Assembly (NCBI RefSeq): GCF_023653175.1
Contig: NZ_JAMNXL010000020.1
Span: 1-32,907 of the forward strand
DNA length: 32,907 nt
Direction of reading: 5' to 3'
Origin: Erythrobacter sp.
GTDB taxonomy: Bacteria; Pseudomonadota; Alphaproteobacteria; Sphingomonadales; Sphingomonadaceae
Position 1 is the first letter of the stretch, and every line of letters starts with the position of its first letter. Positions 1 through 11,037 of the stretch are shown here, piece after piece. Below the pieces are notes generated by a model. It saw only the letters and a list, made by a program, of their open reading frames with translations. It did no database searches and was not told the origin of the DNA. Both the position numbers and the translations under genes were made by a program.

Positions 1-2612
<2,612 letters not shown>

Positions 2613-2693
2613 CAAAATTGCATCCCGGGCCGTAACCCCGCGCGCGCGCCTGCCGAATGGTTCGCAAGGCGGGGATTACGGACATGGACAAAA

Positions 2694-3059
2694 ATGAAAC
2701 AGATCCTCGACGGCGCGGCAGGTGCATGGTTCTCCCCCGATAGTGATGCGTGGCTGCGCGACGACCCGATCACGCTTGTCACGCTCCGGCTCGACAACGC
2801 GGTCGATGATCCCGCATTGCAGTTTCTCGCGAATGCCGAGTGCGAAGCGCTCAACGATTGGGCCGCGCGCGGGACATTGCTGATGGCATTGGTCTCGCAC
2901 AACCGCCGCGAGCTCAACCTCGTCATTGCCTGCAATGACGATGACGCGCGTGCGCGGACCGAGGACATCCCTTCGGTGGCGAGCGAGATGGCGGAGGTCA
3001 CCGTGCGCGGCGTGACCGCGCTGACGCTGGCCGGACAGCGCAAGCTCGTCACCCACTGA
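2694..3059 (+). CDS. Small conserved-looking protein of unknown function
   Basis: A 121-residue ORF in the gap between metH and the serine hydrolase, same strand as both. I do not recognise a family. The product is acidic, has no signal peptide or membrane segment, and contains a plausible beta-rich stretch (TLVTLRLDNAV, LNLVIACNDDD). The start at ATG 2694 has only a weak purine-rich upstream region. The overlapping minus-strand frame is long too, but it runs through the next real gene and lacks protein-like features. Codon use with strong GC at third positions favours this plus-strand frame. It could be a stress or accessory protein; nothing in the context gives a role. Confidence 0.6.
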   Translation: MKQILDGAAGAWFSPDSDAWLRDDPITLVTLRLDNAVDDPALQFLANAECEALNDWAARGTLLMALVSHNRRELNLVIACNDDDARARTEDIPSVASEMAEVTVRGVTALTLAGQRKLVTH

Positions 3060-3150
3060 CAGCACCCGCGCAGGTTGTCGTCCCCGCACTGGCGGCGGGT
3101 CGCGGGTTTCCGGCTTGCGCCCGAGCGCCGTTTGCGACAGCGTGCGAGGC

Positions 3151-4413
3151 ATGAGGCGCTTTTCCTGCGGACCTGTCTTGTTGGCGCTGGCGTTGGTATC
3201 GGGGCCGGCGCTTGCCCGACCAGCACCTCTGCCCGATGCGGCGCCGGCCACCGTGGTGGTCGCCTTTGACCGCGAAAGCGTACGCCCGCTGATCGTCGAG
3301 GGGCTGGCGAACAAGGAGACGGGCCGCAAGCTTGCGGCCAATGATCCGGTGCGGATCGCGAGCATCTCAAAGCTGGTGATGGCGCTCGCCGCGCTGCGGC
3401 TCGCGGATGAGGGCAAGGTCGATCTCGACCGCGATGTTTCCGATTATCTCGGGTGGCAGGTGCGTTCGCCCCATTATCCCGACGTGCCGGTGACGCTCTC
3501 GCAGCTGATGGCGCACCGGGCAGGCCTTTCAGGCGCGGCTGACTACATCATCCCGCTAGGGACAAGCCTTGAGGCGAAGTTCGCCGATCCCGCGTCATGG
3601 CGCGCGGCCGGGCGGCCGGGCGGGCGTGAGACGCCCGAAACCCTGCTGGGCGGGGTGGACGAGGGTGCCTTCGAATACTCCAACCTCGGCGCGCCGCTGG
3701 TGGCGACGGTGCTCGAAGCGGCGAGCGGCGAGCGTTTCGACCGGCTCGTGGAGCGGCTGGTGTTCGCGCCGCTGGGGGTGAAGGCCTGCTTCAACTGGGT
3801 GGGCTGCGGCCTCGACATGGCGGCGCGCGCGGTGGTGCTCTACCGCGATACCGGCGAGGTGGCGAAGGATGCTCCTGCCGAACTGCCGCCCTCCTGCACC
3901 ATTCCGGTCGCCGAAGGACAGGCGTGTGACCTGGATGGCTATGTCCCCGGCACCAATGCCTCAATCTTCTCGCCGCAAGGGGGCGTCCGGATCAGCATGA
4001 TGGACCTGGCGAAGATCGGGCAGGCGCTGTTCGACCTCCAGCATGGCGATGCGGACGGATTTCTCACACCGGGCACCGCGCAGCTGGCCATGTGGACTCT
4101 CGCCAAGGGCGCGACGGGAGACGAGGCCTTCTTCTGTACCTATGGCCTCCACTTCCAGCTGATCGAGGCGCCGGGGCCGGCCTGTTCGGACGACAAGCTG
4201 TTCGGCGACGGCATTCCCCGGATGGGCCATTCGGGCGAGGCCTATGGCTTGCAATCGGGGCTGTGGGTCGATCCCAAAGGGGACACGGGTTTCGTGTACT
4301 TCACCACCGAAGTCCCGCCCCCGCCGGGCGGCGAGGACACCGGCGGTTTCACGGCGCGCGAAAAGGCCCTGATGACGCGCGCGCTGGCGCTGCTGGCGGA
4401 GCGAACGCGCTAG
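3151..4413 (+). CDS. Exported serine beta-lactamase-fold hydrolase
   Basis: A 420-residue member of the serine beta-lactamase/DD-peptidase superfamily (class C type), likely periplasmic or envelope-bound. The start at ATG 3151 is chosen because it directly begins a signal peptide (MRRFSCGPVLLALALVSG, cleavage near LARPA). An in-frame ATG at 3115 would add twelve residues before it. The three active-site motifs are visible: SISK (nucleophile Ser71, Lys74), YSN (Tyr176 to Asn178) and HSG (360-362, in place of KTG), as in esterase/DD-carboxypeptidase members. The length fits the family. The substrate (peptidoglycan peptide, D-amino-acid peptide, ester) cannot be told. HSG rather than KTG makes a true beta-lactamase less likely. 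The gene ends three bases before the next gene, so they are probably co-transcribed. Confidence 0.9.
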   Translation: MRRFSCGPVLLALALVSGPALARPAPLPDAAPATVVVAFDRESVRPLIVEGLANKETGRKLAANDPVRIASISKLVMALAALRLADEGKVDLDRDVSDYLGWQVRSPHYPDVPVTLSQLMAHRAGLSGAADYIIPLGTSLEAKFADPASWRAAGRPGGRETPETLLGGVDEGAFEYSNLGAPLVATVLEAASGERFDRLVERLVFAPLGVKACFNWVGCGLDMAARAVVLYRDTGEVAKDAPAELPPSCTIPVAEGQACDLDGYVPGTNASIFSPQGGVRISMMDLAKIGQALFDLQHGDADGFLTPGTAQLAMWTLAKGATGDEAFFCTYGLHFQLIEAPGPACSDDKLFGDGIPRMGHSGEAYGLQSGLWVDPKGDTGFVYFTTEVPPPPGGEDTGGFTAREKALMTRALALLAERTR

Positions 4414-4416
4414 GCC

Positions 4417-5364
4417 ATGACCGGCATTGCCTATCCCCGCCCCGACAGCGCCCTGCCACCCGGCCGCATCGTCGTTGTGGGCGGCCTCGCGCTGCTTGCG
4501 CTTTATGCTCTGCTGTGGGCGCTTGTCCCCGCCGATCCGGCGCTGCTCGCAAAACTATGGTTTCTCCCCGGCGTCGGAGTCATCGGCGCGATCATTGCCA
4601 ATACCTCCGGCACGGGCGGGGGCGTGGTGTTCGTCCCCGTCTTCAACGCCCTGCGCGAACTGGGCGTGATGAGCCTTTCGCCCTTGGTAGTGGTCGGCGT
4701 GTCGATGGGCATCCAGAGCTTCGGCATGACCATGGGGAGCCTGCGCTGGACCGACCGCCTGCTGCACCAACCTGCCCCCGGCCCCCTGGAAGCGCAGGTG
4801 CGGATCAGGGATTTCGCCACAGTGGTGGGCGCGGTGCTGGCGCTCTCGCTCCCGGCGTTGCTGGCGACCCAGCGCCTCACCGCCTTCGATCAGCAGGATG
4901 TGCTCTATGCCTACAAGGGCTTCTCCATCGTGCTCGGCTGCGCGCTGATCGCCGCGACCTGGACCGTCAACGCAGCCCGGCCCGAACGCACGCAGTTGGC
5001 GCGCGGCGACCTTATCGTGCTGGTTCTGCTGGCGATCCCCGGCGGGATGATCACCGCGCTGTTTTCGGTCGGGATGGGCGAGATCGTCGCGCTCTACCTG
5101 TTCATTCGCCACTATCCGGTCTTGCTGTGCACCGGGGCGGCCTGCGTGATCTCGGCGGTGAGCTGCCTGTCGGGGGTAGTGTGGCACATCGGCGCGGGGA
5201 CGATCCAGTGGGAGGTCGTGCTGCTGGCCGGCCCGGCTGCGGCGCTAGGGGGCTTTCTCGCCCGCCCCATCGCGCTGTGGCTCGGCCCCAAGCGGCTCAA
5301 GACCTTCGATGGCAGCTGGATCGTGCTCTCGGCGCTCTACTTGCTGTGGCTTAACTGGCGTTGA
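4417..5364 (+). CDS. TauE/SafE family membrane exporter
   Basis: A 315-residue integral membrane protein of the sulfite exporter TauE/SafE family, which moves sulfonates, sulfite or related small organic anions across the inner membrane. There are several hydrophobic segments, starting with IVVVGGLALLALYALLWALV near residue 20. The family's glycine-rich reentrant signature follows (NTSGTGGGVVFVPVF, about residues 63-77). A similar hydrophobic/glycine pattern comes in the second half (LVLLAIPGGMITALFSVGMGE). Two homologous halves are typical of the family. The start at ATG 4417 lies three bases after the stop of the serine hydrolase, implying one transcript. The substrate is not deducible. The gene ends about 85 bases before the glycine riboswitch. 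Confidence 0.88.
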   Translation: MTGIAYPRPDSALPPGRIVVVGGLALLALYALLWALVPADPALLAKLWFLPGVGVIGAIIANTSGTGGGVVFVPVFNALRELGVMSLSPLVVVGVSMGIQSFGMTMGSLRWTDRLLHQPAPGPLEAQVRIRDFATVVGAVLALSLPALLATQRLTAFDQQDVLYAYKGFSIVLGCALIAATWTVNAARPERTQLARGDLIVLVLLAIPGGMITALFSVGMGEIVALYLFIRHYPVLLCTGAACVISAVSCLSGVVWHIGAGTIQWEVVLLAGPAAALGGFLARPIALWLGPKRLKTFDGSWIVLSALYLLWLNWR

Positions 5365-5448
5365 GGCCAATCGCCCGATTGACGCGGTGCAGCATTTCGC
5401 GCATCGCCGCATGGTCTTCCGGCGCAGGAGCGATTCTGTGACGGGCAG

Positions 5449-5650
5449 GCGAGCGGGAGAGCCCGATGCCTCGGTCAAACGGGGCAAAGGCGCCGAAGGA
5501 GCAACCGCCCCGGAAACTCTCAGGCCACCGGACCGCTCGGCTGTGTGACACTCTGGAAAGCGTCTCTTGCCGCAGGGTAGGGGGCCACCGAAGGGGAGGC
5601 TGGTCGCCCGCGCGGCCCGCCGAAGCTCTCAGGTCACCCGACAGAGGGGG
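5449..5650 (+). promoter_or_regulatory. Tandem glycine riboswitch (two aptamers) upstream of gcvT
   Basis: Two consecutive glycine aptamers (gcvT motif) can be read directly. Aptamer 1 has a P1 helix GAGCGG (5451-5456) with CCGCTC (5533-5538), and the conserved blocks GCCGAAGGAGCAA (about 5492-5504) and GGAAACTCTCAGG (5512-5524). Aptamer 2 has CTCTGG (5551-5556), CCACCGAAGGGGAGGC (about 5585-5600), GAAGCTCTCAGG (5622-5633) and the closing ACAGAGG (5641-5647). CTCT at 5551-5554 pairs with AGAG at 5643-5646. The position before the glycine cleavage operon matches the known role: sensing glycine to switch on its breakdown. No intrinsic terminator with a T-run follows. The 3' strand of P1 of aptamer 2 overlaps a Shine-Dalgarno-like run, so translational control is plausible. 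Confidence 0.95.
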
Positions 5651-5655
5651 CAGTT

Positions 5656-5715
5656 ATGTGGCGGTGCGCAGGCATCGTCGGACTGCCGTATTCTGCCGGG
5701 GATTTTCGCAAGTGA
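5656..5715 (+). CDS. Possible leader peptide between glycine riboswitch and gcvT
   Basis: A 19-codon ORF (MWRCAGIVGLPYSAGDFRK, stop TGA 5713-5715). Its ATG follows a strong Shine-Dalgarno-like sequence AGAGGGGG (5643-5650) by five bases. Its stop overlaps the proposed gcvT start in a GTGA arrangement (GTG 5712-5714). The Shine-Dalgarno is formed by the 3' edge of the second glycine aptamer. It may translate and couple to gcvT, or it may be fortuitous, because the purine run is itself part of the riboswitch consensus. Not a recognised peptide. Confidence 0.35.
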   Translation: MWRCAGIVGLPYSAGDFRK

Positions 5716-6851
5716 GCGACCACGATACCGAAGACCATCTCGAAGACATCCCCCTCGACGCGCTGCCGCTCGATGCCTGGCACCGCGCGCGGGGTGCGCG
5801 GATGGTGCCCTTCGCGGGCTACGAGATGCCGATCCAGTATGAAGGGATCGTCGCCGAGCACAACTGGACCCGCGAGAATGCGGGCCTGTTCGACGTCAGC
5901 CACATGGGGCAGCTCGTGCTCTCCGGCCCCGATCTCGATGCGGCGGTCGAAGCGGTGCTGCCGATCGACCTTTCGACGCTGAAGCTCGGCCAGCAGCGCT
6001 ATTCGCTGCTGCTGGATGAAGAGGGCGGGGTGCTCGACGACCTGATGGTCTCGCGCTGGCCAGAGGCGCTCTATCTGGTGGTCAACGGCGCAACCAAGTG
6101 GGACGACATGGGTACGCTGCGTGAAGCGCTGCCCGATGACATCACCCTAAATTACCTCGACGACCGCGCGCTACTGGCACTTCAAGGCCCCAAGGCCGCC
6201 GACGCGCTCGCCCGCCATGCGAACGGCGAATATCCGCTTTCCGCGCTGACCTTCATGAAGTTCGGCCAGTTCAAGCTCGCGGGCCATGACGTCACCATCG
6301 CGCGGGCGGGCTACACCGGCGAGGACGGGTTCGAGATCTCGCTCCCCTCAGATGCCGCCGCCGAAATCGCCGACCTGCTCTGCGCCGAACCCGAGGTGAA
6401 GCCCATCGGCCTCGGCGCGCGGGATTCGCTCCGGCTCGAGGCGGGCCTGCCGCTCTACGGCCACGACCTTACGCCCGAAACCTCGCCGATCGAAGCGGGC
6501 CTTGTATTCGGCATCAACAAGCGCCGCCGCACCGAGGGCGGCTACCCCGGCGCTGACCGCATCAACCGCGAGATTGCCGAAGGCACCGCCCGCAAGTGGG
6601 TCGGCCTCAAGCTCGACGGCCGCCTGCCCGCCCGCGAGGGCGCGGAAGTGTTCAGCGGCGCCGACAAGATCGGCACCGTCACCAGCGGCGGCTTCTCGCC
6701 CACGCTCGGCGCGCCCATCGCCATGGCCTATGTCGCGAGTGAGCACGCCGCCATCGGCACCGCACTCGAAGTAGAGGTGCGCGGCAAGCGCCTCGCCGCC
6801 ACCGTCTCGCCCACCCCTTTCGTCCCCCACCGCTACTTCAGAGGGAGCTGA
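5712..6851 (+). CDS. gcvT: Glycine cleavage system T protein (aminomethyltransferase)
   Basis: Moves the one-carbon unit from aminomethyl-lipoyl H protein to tetrahydrofolate, releasing ammonia. The open frame extends upstream through the riboswitch, but protein homology starts at LDAWHRARGARMVPFAGYEM, so GTG 5712 (379 residues) is chosen, with GGGGAT about ten bases upstream. Family motifs: GLFDVSHMGQL near residue 60, VVNGATKWDD, the GYTGEDGFEISL signature, and GARDSLRLEAGLPLYGHDL in the C-terminal half. Length is normal for the family (about 360-380). First enzyme gene of the gcv operon, under the glycine riboswitch. gcvH follows after three bases. An alternative in-frame GTG at 5658 would start next to the riboswitch and add an unlikely basic extension. 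Confidence 0.97.
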   Translation: MSDHDTEDHLEDIPLDALPLDAWHRARGARMVPFAGYEMPIQYEGIVAEHNWTRENAGLFDVSHMGQLVLSGPDLDAAVEAVLPIDLSTLKLGQQRYSLLLDEEGGVLDDLMVSRWPEALYLVVNGATKWDDMGTLREALPDDITLNYLDDRALLALQGPKAADALARHANGEYPLSALTFMKFGQFKLAGHDVTIARAGYTGEDGFEISLPSDAAAEIADLLCAEPEVKPIGLGARDSLRLEAGLPLYGHDLTPETSPIEAGLVFGINKRRRTEGGYPGADRINREIAEGTARKWVGLKLDGRLPAREGAEVFSGADKIGTVTSGGFSPTLGAPIAMAYVASEHAAIGTALEVEVRGKRLAATVSPTPFVPHRYFRGS

Positions 6852-6854
6852 ACA

Positions 6855-7226
6855 ATGCCGCGCTACTATACTGACGAACACGAATGGATCGATGTCGAGG
6901 ATGATGTCGCGACCGTCGGCATCACCGAATACGCACAGGGCCAGCTGGGCGACATCGTGTTCGTCGAACTGCCCGAAGTCGGCGCCATGATCGAGCAGGG
7001 CAAGGACGCCGCCGTGGTCGAGAGCGTCAAGGCCGCCTCCGACGTTTACGCCCCGATCACCGGCGAGGTCACCGAGACCAATGCGGCGCTCGAGGAAGAC
7101 CCCGCGCTGGTCAATGCCTCGCCCGAGGATGCGGGCTGGTTCTTCAAGATGACCATCGCCGCCCCGGCCGAGCTCGACAAGCTCATGGACGAGGACGGTT
7201 ACAAGGCCTTCGTCGAGGACCTGTGA
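6855..7226 (+). CDS. gcvH: Glycine cleavage system H protein (lipoyl carrier)
   Basis: A 123-residue lipoyl carrier that shuttles the aminomethyl group from the P protein to the T protein and is reoxidised by the L protein. The signature [14 protein letters not shown] is intact, with the lipoylated lysine at residue 59. The N-terminal YYTDEHEW and the [19 protein letters not shown] block are typical. The start at ATG 6855 follows an AGAGGGAGC stretch (6840-6848), a good ribosome site, three bases after the gcvT stop. Its stop overlaps the next gene's GTG start (GTGA at 7223-7226), so translation of the inserted glycosyltransferase-like gene is probably coupled to gcvH. Confidence 0.98.
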   Translation: MPRYYTDEHEWIDVEDDVATVGITEYAQGQLGDIVFVELPEVGAMIEQGKDAAVVESVKAASDVYAPITGEVTETNAALEEDPALVNASPEDAGWFFKMTIAAPAELDKLMDEDGYKAFVEDL

Positions 7227-8017
7227 CCGCAAGCCCGCCTCCTGCGCCTGTGCGCCTGATGGTGGCGACGCCGATTTATGACGGCGCGCAGGCCGATTAC
7301 CTGCGCGCCGTGATCGGCCTCACCCGCCTCGCCGAGCAGCGCGGGCTGGCGTGCAGCTTTGCTTTCCTGAGCAACAACGCTTCGATCAACCGGGCGCGCA
7401 ACATGCTGGCGGGTGCGTTCCTCGGGTCGGATGCGACGCACATGCTGTTCCTTGACGGGGACATCGGCTTTATCCCCGAACAGGTGCTCGATCTGCTCGA
7501 GCTGGTGCGCTCGGATGAGCGGCTGGCAGTGATCGGTGCGCCCTATCCCAAGCGGGCGATCAACTGGCAGCTCGTCGCCGCCGCCGCAGCGCGGGGACTC
7601 GGGCAGCCCAATCCGGCACAGCTGGAGCGCTATTCCGGCGTCTTCGCGATGGACATGCTCGATCCGGCGGCGGGGCTGCGGCTCGATCAGCCGCTTGAAC
7701 TGAAGCGGCTCGGCACCGGGCTGATGCTGATCCGCCGCGAGGTGATCGAGACGCTGTGCGAACGGCACCCGGAACTGCGCTACCCGGTCGACCCGCAGGA
7801 TCGCGGCGAGAACGGGCTGGGCGATCACATTTTCGCGCTGTTCCAGCCGATGTTCGATGCCGAGACGGGCTATCTGCTCTCGGACGATTACGCCTTCTGT
7901 CACCGCGCGCGCGATGCCGGCTTCCGCATCTGGGCCGCGCCGTGGATGCGCACTTCGCACACCGGCCCGGCGCGCTTTGCCGCCGCGCTTTCCGACCTCG
8001 CCGCGCTCAGCAGCTGA
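7223..8017 (+). CDS. Glycosyltransferase-like protein inside the gcv operon
   Basis: A 264-residue soluble protein that looks like a family-2-type (GT-A fold) glycosyltransferase. The N-terminus reads [18 protein letters not shown], then [10 protein letters not shown], and then an acidic metal/nucleotide site, LFLDGDIGF (Asp78 and Asp80, DxD-like), followed by a mid-protein [13 protein letters not shown]. The C-terminal [20 protein letters not shown] resembles the ED/Q-type catalytic region. Neither sugar donor nor acceptor can be assigned, and it could be a nucleotide-sugar-binding protein of unknown activity. It starts at GTG 7223, overlapping the gcvH stop by four bases, and is followed 34 bases later by gcvPA. 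It is therefore embedded in the glycine cleavage operon, not merely adjacent to it. No transmembrane segment or signal peptide is seen. Confidence 0.75.
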   Translation: MTASPPPAPVRLMVATPIYDGAQADYLRAVIGLTRLAEQRGLACSFAFLSNNASINRARNMLAGAFLGSDATHMLFLDGDIGFIPEQVLDLLELVRSDERLAVIGAPYPKRAINWQLVAAAAARGLGQPNPAQLERYSGVFAMDMLDPAAGLRLDQPLELKRLGTGLMLIRREVIETLCERHPELRYPVDPQDRGENGLGDHIFALFQPMFDAETGYLLSDDYAFCHRARDAGFRIWAAPWMRTSHTGPARFAAALSDLAALSS

Positions 8018-8051
8018 TCCCTCCCACCCCCAGCCACGGAACACCTCTCCC

Positions 8052-9425
8052 ATGCGCTACCTTCCCCTCACCGATACCGACCGGCAGGCAATGCTGGCGA
8101 AGATCGGCGCTTCGACCATCGACGATCTGTTCGTCGACGTGCCCGAAGTCGCCCGGCTTGATGGCCCGATCCACGGGCTCCCGATGCACGCGAGCGAGAT
8201 GGCGGTCGAACGCCACATGAAGAAGCTGGCGGCCAAGAACCTGGTGGCGGGCGAGGTGCCGTTCTTCCTCGGCGCGGGCGCCTATCGCCACCACGTGCCC
8301 GCCAGCGTCGACACCATCATCCAGCGCGGCGAGTTCCTGACCGCCTACACGCCCTACCAGCCGGAAATCGCGCAGGGCACGTTGCAGATGCTGTTCGAGT
8401 TCCAGACGCAGGTCGCGCGGCTCTATGGCTGCGCGGTGGCGAATGCCTCGCTCTATGACGGCTCGACCGCCTGCTGGGAGGCCGTCGCGATGGCGACCCG
8501 CGTCACCAAGCGCAAGCGCGCGGTGCTCTCGGGCGCGCTGCATCCCCACTATGCCGAAGTGGTGAAGACCATGGCGCACTACACCGGCGACGAGATCGCC
8601 GATGCGCTGCCCTCGATCACGCCGGATCCCGAACTGACCGGCCTGATCGCGCGGATCGACGAGGAAACCGCCTGCGTTGTGGTGCAATATCCCGACATCC
8701 TCGGCCGCATCGCCGACCTCACCCCCGTCGCCGAAGCCGCCCATGCCAAGGGCGCGCTGCTGGTGGTGGTGAACACTGAGCCGGTGGCGCTGGGCGCGAT
8801 CAAGTCGCCCGGCGAGATGGGCGCGGACATCGTGGTCGGCGAGGGGCAGTCGCTCGGCGTCGGCCTGCAATTCGGCGGGCCCTATCTCGGCCTGTTCGCC
8901 GTGCGCGATCCCAAGCACGTGCGCCAGATGCCCGGCCGCCTGTGCGGTGAGACCACGGACGCGGAGGGCAAGCGCGGCTTCGTCCTCACCCTCTCGACCC
9001 GCGAGCAGCATATCCGCCGCGAGAAGGCGACCAGCAACATCTGCACCAATTCGGGCCTGTGTGCGCTCGCCTTCACCGTCCACATGACGCTGCTGGGCGA
9101 GAAGGGCCTGCGCGAGCTGGCGGCGGAGAACCACCGCCTCGCCTGCCTTGCCGCCGACCGGCTCGCCAAGGTGCCGGGCGTTGAAGTGCTCAACAACGGC
9201 TTCTTCAACGAATTCACGCTGATGCTTGGCGGTAGACCTGCGCGCGCAATCATCCGCGACCTTGCCGACCGCGGCGTGCTCGGCGGGGTGTCGCTGGGGC
9301 GGCTCTATCCGGGGGTCGCGGCGCTCGAACACGCGCTGCTTGTCGCGGTGACCGAGACCACCACCGAGGAAGATATCGAACGGCTCGCCGAAGAGCTCGA
9401 AGCCAGCATCAAGGAGACCGTGTGA
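8052..9425 (+). CDS. gcvPA: Glycine dehydrogenase (decarboxylating) subunit 1, N-terminal half of P protein
   Basis: Subunit 1 of the two-subunit PLP-dependent P protein, which decarboxylates glycine and loads the aminomethyl group onto GcvH. The start is ATG 8052 (457 residues), where the conserved [19 protein letters not shown] begins. The frame is open further upstream but only through the preceding gene. Recognisable blocks: [41 protein letters not shown] and [18 protein letters not shown]. The length matches the split form; the PLP lysine is on subunit 2. The stop TGA overlaps the ATG of gcvPB by one base (TGATG), the usual coupling for these two subunits. Confidence 0.97.
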   Translation: MRYLPLTDTDRQAMLAKIGASTIDDLFVDVPEVARLDGPIHGLPMHASEMAVERHMKKLAAKNLVAGEVPFFLGAGAYRHHVPASVDTIIQRGEFLTAYTPYQPEIAQGTLQMLFEFQTQVARLYGCAVANASLYDGSTACWEAVAMATRVTKRKRAVLSGALHPHYAEVVKTMAHYTGDEIADALPSITPDPELTGLIARIDEETACVVVQYPDILGRIADLTPVAEAAHAKGALLVVVNTEPVALGAIKSPGEMGADIVVGEGQSLGVGLQFGGPYLGLFAVRDPKHVRQMPGRLCGETTDAEGKRGFVLTLSTREQHIRREKATSNICTNSGLCALAFTVHMTLLGEKGLRELAAENHRLACLAADRLAKVPGVEVLNNGFFNEFTLMLGGRPARAIIRDLADRGVLGGVSLGRLYPGVAALEHALLVAVTETTTEEDIERLAEELEASIKETV

Positions 9426-10987
9426 TGAACGCCCCCAACAAGAGCGGCTGGAAGCCCGAAATGCAGGTCGCGGAAAGCGGCTTTCTCGGCGGCCCTGTCA
9501 CCACCACCGGCAACCGCGGGCTGATGCTCGAAGAGCCGCTGCTGTTCGAGATCGGTCGCGCCGACGTGACCGGCGTCGATCTGCCCGAGATCGACCCGAG
9601 CGCGCCGAACCGCCTCGGCGGCCTCGCGCGTTCGGAAGCGATCGGCCTCGTCGGTCTGACCGAGCCCGAGACGGTGCGCCACTACACGCGCCTGTCGCGC
9701 CAGAACTACGGGATCGACCTCGGCTTCTTCCCGCTGGGTTCGTGCACCATGAAGCACAACCCGCGCCTTAACGAGAAGATGGCGCGGCTCCCCGGCTTTG
9801 CGGACATCCATCCGCTCCAGCCGGTCGGAACCGTGCAGGGCGCGCTCGAGGTGATGAACGAGCTTGCGCATTGGCTCATCACCCTGACCGGGATGCATGG
9901 CGTGGCGATGAGCCCCAAGGCGGGCGCGCATGGTGAGCTGTGCGGGATGCTGTGCATCCGCGCCGCGCTCGAGGCACGCGGGGACGCGCGTGATGTGGTG
10001 CTGGTGCCCGAAAGCGCCCACGGCACCAACCCCGCCACGGCCGCCTTTGCGGGGTTCCGCGTGGAAGACATCCCCGCAACCCCCGAAGGCCGCGTCGATG
10101 TCGCCGCGCTGAAGGCTCGCCTCGGCCCGGACGTGGCGGCGGTGATGATCACCAATCCCAACACCTGCGGATTGTTCGAGAAGGACTTCCGCGAGATGGC
10201 CGACGCGGTCCACGCGGCGGGCGGCTTCGTCTATTGCGACGGGGCGAACTTCAACGCCATCGTCGGCAAGGTGCGCCCGGGCGACCTTGGCGTGGATGCG
10301 ATGCACATCAACCTCCACAAGACCTTCTCGACCCCGCATGGCGGCGGCGGGCCGGGGTCGGGGCCGGTGGTGCTGTCCGAAGCACTCGCACCCTTCGGGC
10401 CGATGCCCTTCACCGCGCGTGACGGGGACGGCGTGGTGCATCTCGTCGAGGAAGAGAGCGCCGCTGAATTCGGTCACACGCAGGCCTTCGGCCGCATGAC
10501 CGCGTTCCACGGCCAGATGGGCATGTTCACCCGCGCGCTGACCTATATCCTCAGCCACGGAGCCGACGGCCTCAAGCAGGTCGCCGAGGATGCAGTGCTC
10601 AACGCCAACTACATCCTGCGCAGCATGGAGGACATTCTCCATGCGCCGTTCGCGGCGAGCGGCCCGTGCATGCATGAGGCGCTGTTCGGCGACAAGGACT
10701 TCACCAATGGCCTCTCGACGCTCGATGTGGCGAAGGGCCTGATCGACGAAGGCTATCACCCGATGACGGTGTACTTCCCGCTGGTGGTCCACGGCGCGAT
10801 GCTGGTCGAGCCGACCGAGACCGAGAGCAAGGCGGCGATCGACCAGTTCATTGCGGCCTTCCGCGGCGTTGTCGAACGCGCGCTGGAAGGGGACGAGGCG
10901 CTGAAGCAGGCGCCCTATTACTCGCCGCGGCGCAGGCTGGATGAAACCGGCGCGGCGAGGAAGCCGAAGCTGGCGTATGAGTCTTAA
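9425..10987 (+). CDS. gcvPB: Glycine dehydrogenase (decarboxylating) subunit 2, C-terminal half of P protein
   Basis: PLP-carrying subunit of the P protein. The Schiff-base lysine sits in INLHKTFSTPHGGGGPGSGP (Lys299 counted from ATG 9425). Other conserved blocks: NYGIDLGFFPLGSCTMKHNP, MSPKAGAHGELCG, PESAHGTNPATAAF and YCDGANFNAI. The ATG at 9425 overlaps the gcvPA stop (TGATG). An in-frame GTG at 9422 would add one residue. 520 residues, normal length. Last gene of the riboswitch-controlled operon. The lipoamide dehydrogenase (L protein) is not in the window, as is common since it is shared with other complexes. Confidence 0.97.
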   Translation: MNAPNKSGWKPEMQVAESGFLGGPVTTTGNRGLMLEEPLLFEIGRADVTGVDLPEIDPSAPNRLGGLARSEAIGLVGLTEPETVRHYTRLSRQNYGIDLGFFPLGSCTMKHNPRLNEKMARLPGFADIHPLQPVGTVQGALEVMNELAHWLITLTGMHGVAMSPKAGAHGELCGMLCIRAALEARGDARDVVLVPESAHGTNPATAAFAGFRVEDIPATPEGRVDVAALKARLGPDVAAVMITNPNTCGLFEKDFREMADAVHAAGGFVYCDGANFNAIVGKVRPGDLGVDAMHINLHKTFSTPHGGGGPGSGPVVLSEALAPFGPMPFTARDGDGVVHLVEEESAAEFGHTQAFGRMTAFHGQMGMFTRALTYILSHGADGLKQVAEDAVLNANYILRSMEDILHAPFAASGPCMHEALFGDKDFTNGLSTLDVAKGLIDEGYHPMTVYFPLVVHGAMLVEPTETESKAAIDQFIAAFRGVVERALEGDEALKQAPYYSPRRRLDETGAARKPKLAYES

Positions 10988-10989
10988 GT

Positions 10990-11026
10990 TTCGCTAACGC
11001 GAACCCTCTGCGCCACCGAAGGTGGC
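10990..11026. terminator. Two small hairpins between convergent gcvPB and flippase genes
   Basis: Two perfect stem-loops lie in the 50-base gap between convergent genes: TTCGC-TAAC-GCGAA (10990-11003) and GCCACC-GAA-GGTGGC (11012-11026). Neither has a T-run on either strand. They are reasonable but weak candidates for bidirectional termination or mRNA 3' end protection. Confidence 0.35.
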
Positions 11027-11037
11027 ACGCAAACAAA

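Noticed and set aside
5351..5551. Minus-strand frame ending APEDHAAMREMLHRVNRAIGLNAS, which reads like a real protein C-terminus
   Set aside because: It runs through the conserved glycine aptamer on the other strand and has no family match or start signal. At most it is a decayed gene end at 5351-5430.
5466..5711. Upstream extension of the gcvT frame, including an in-frame GTG at 5658
   Set aside because: It lies in the riboswitch and spacer. Homology to GcvT begins only after GTG 5712.
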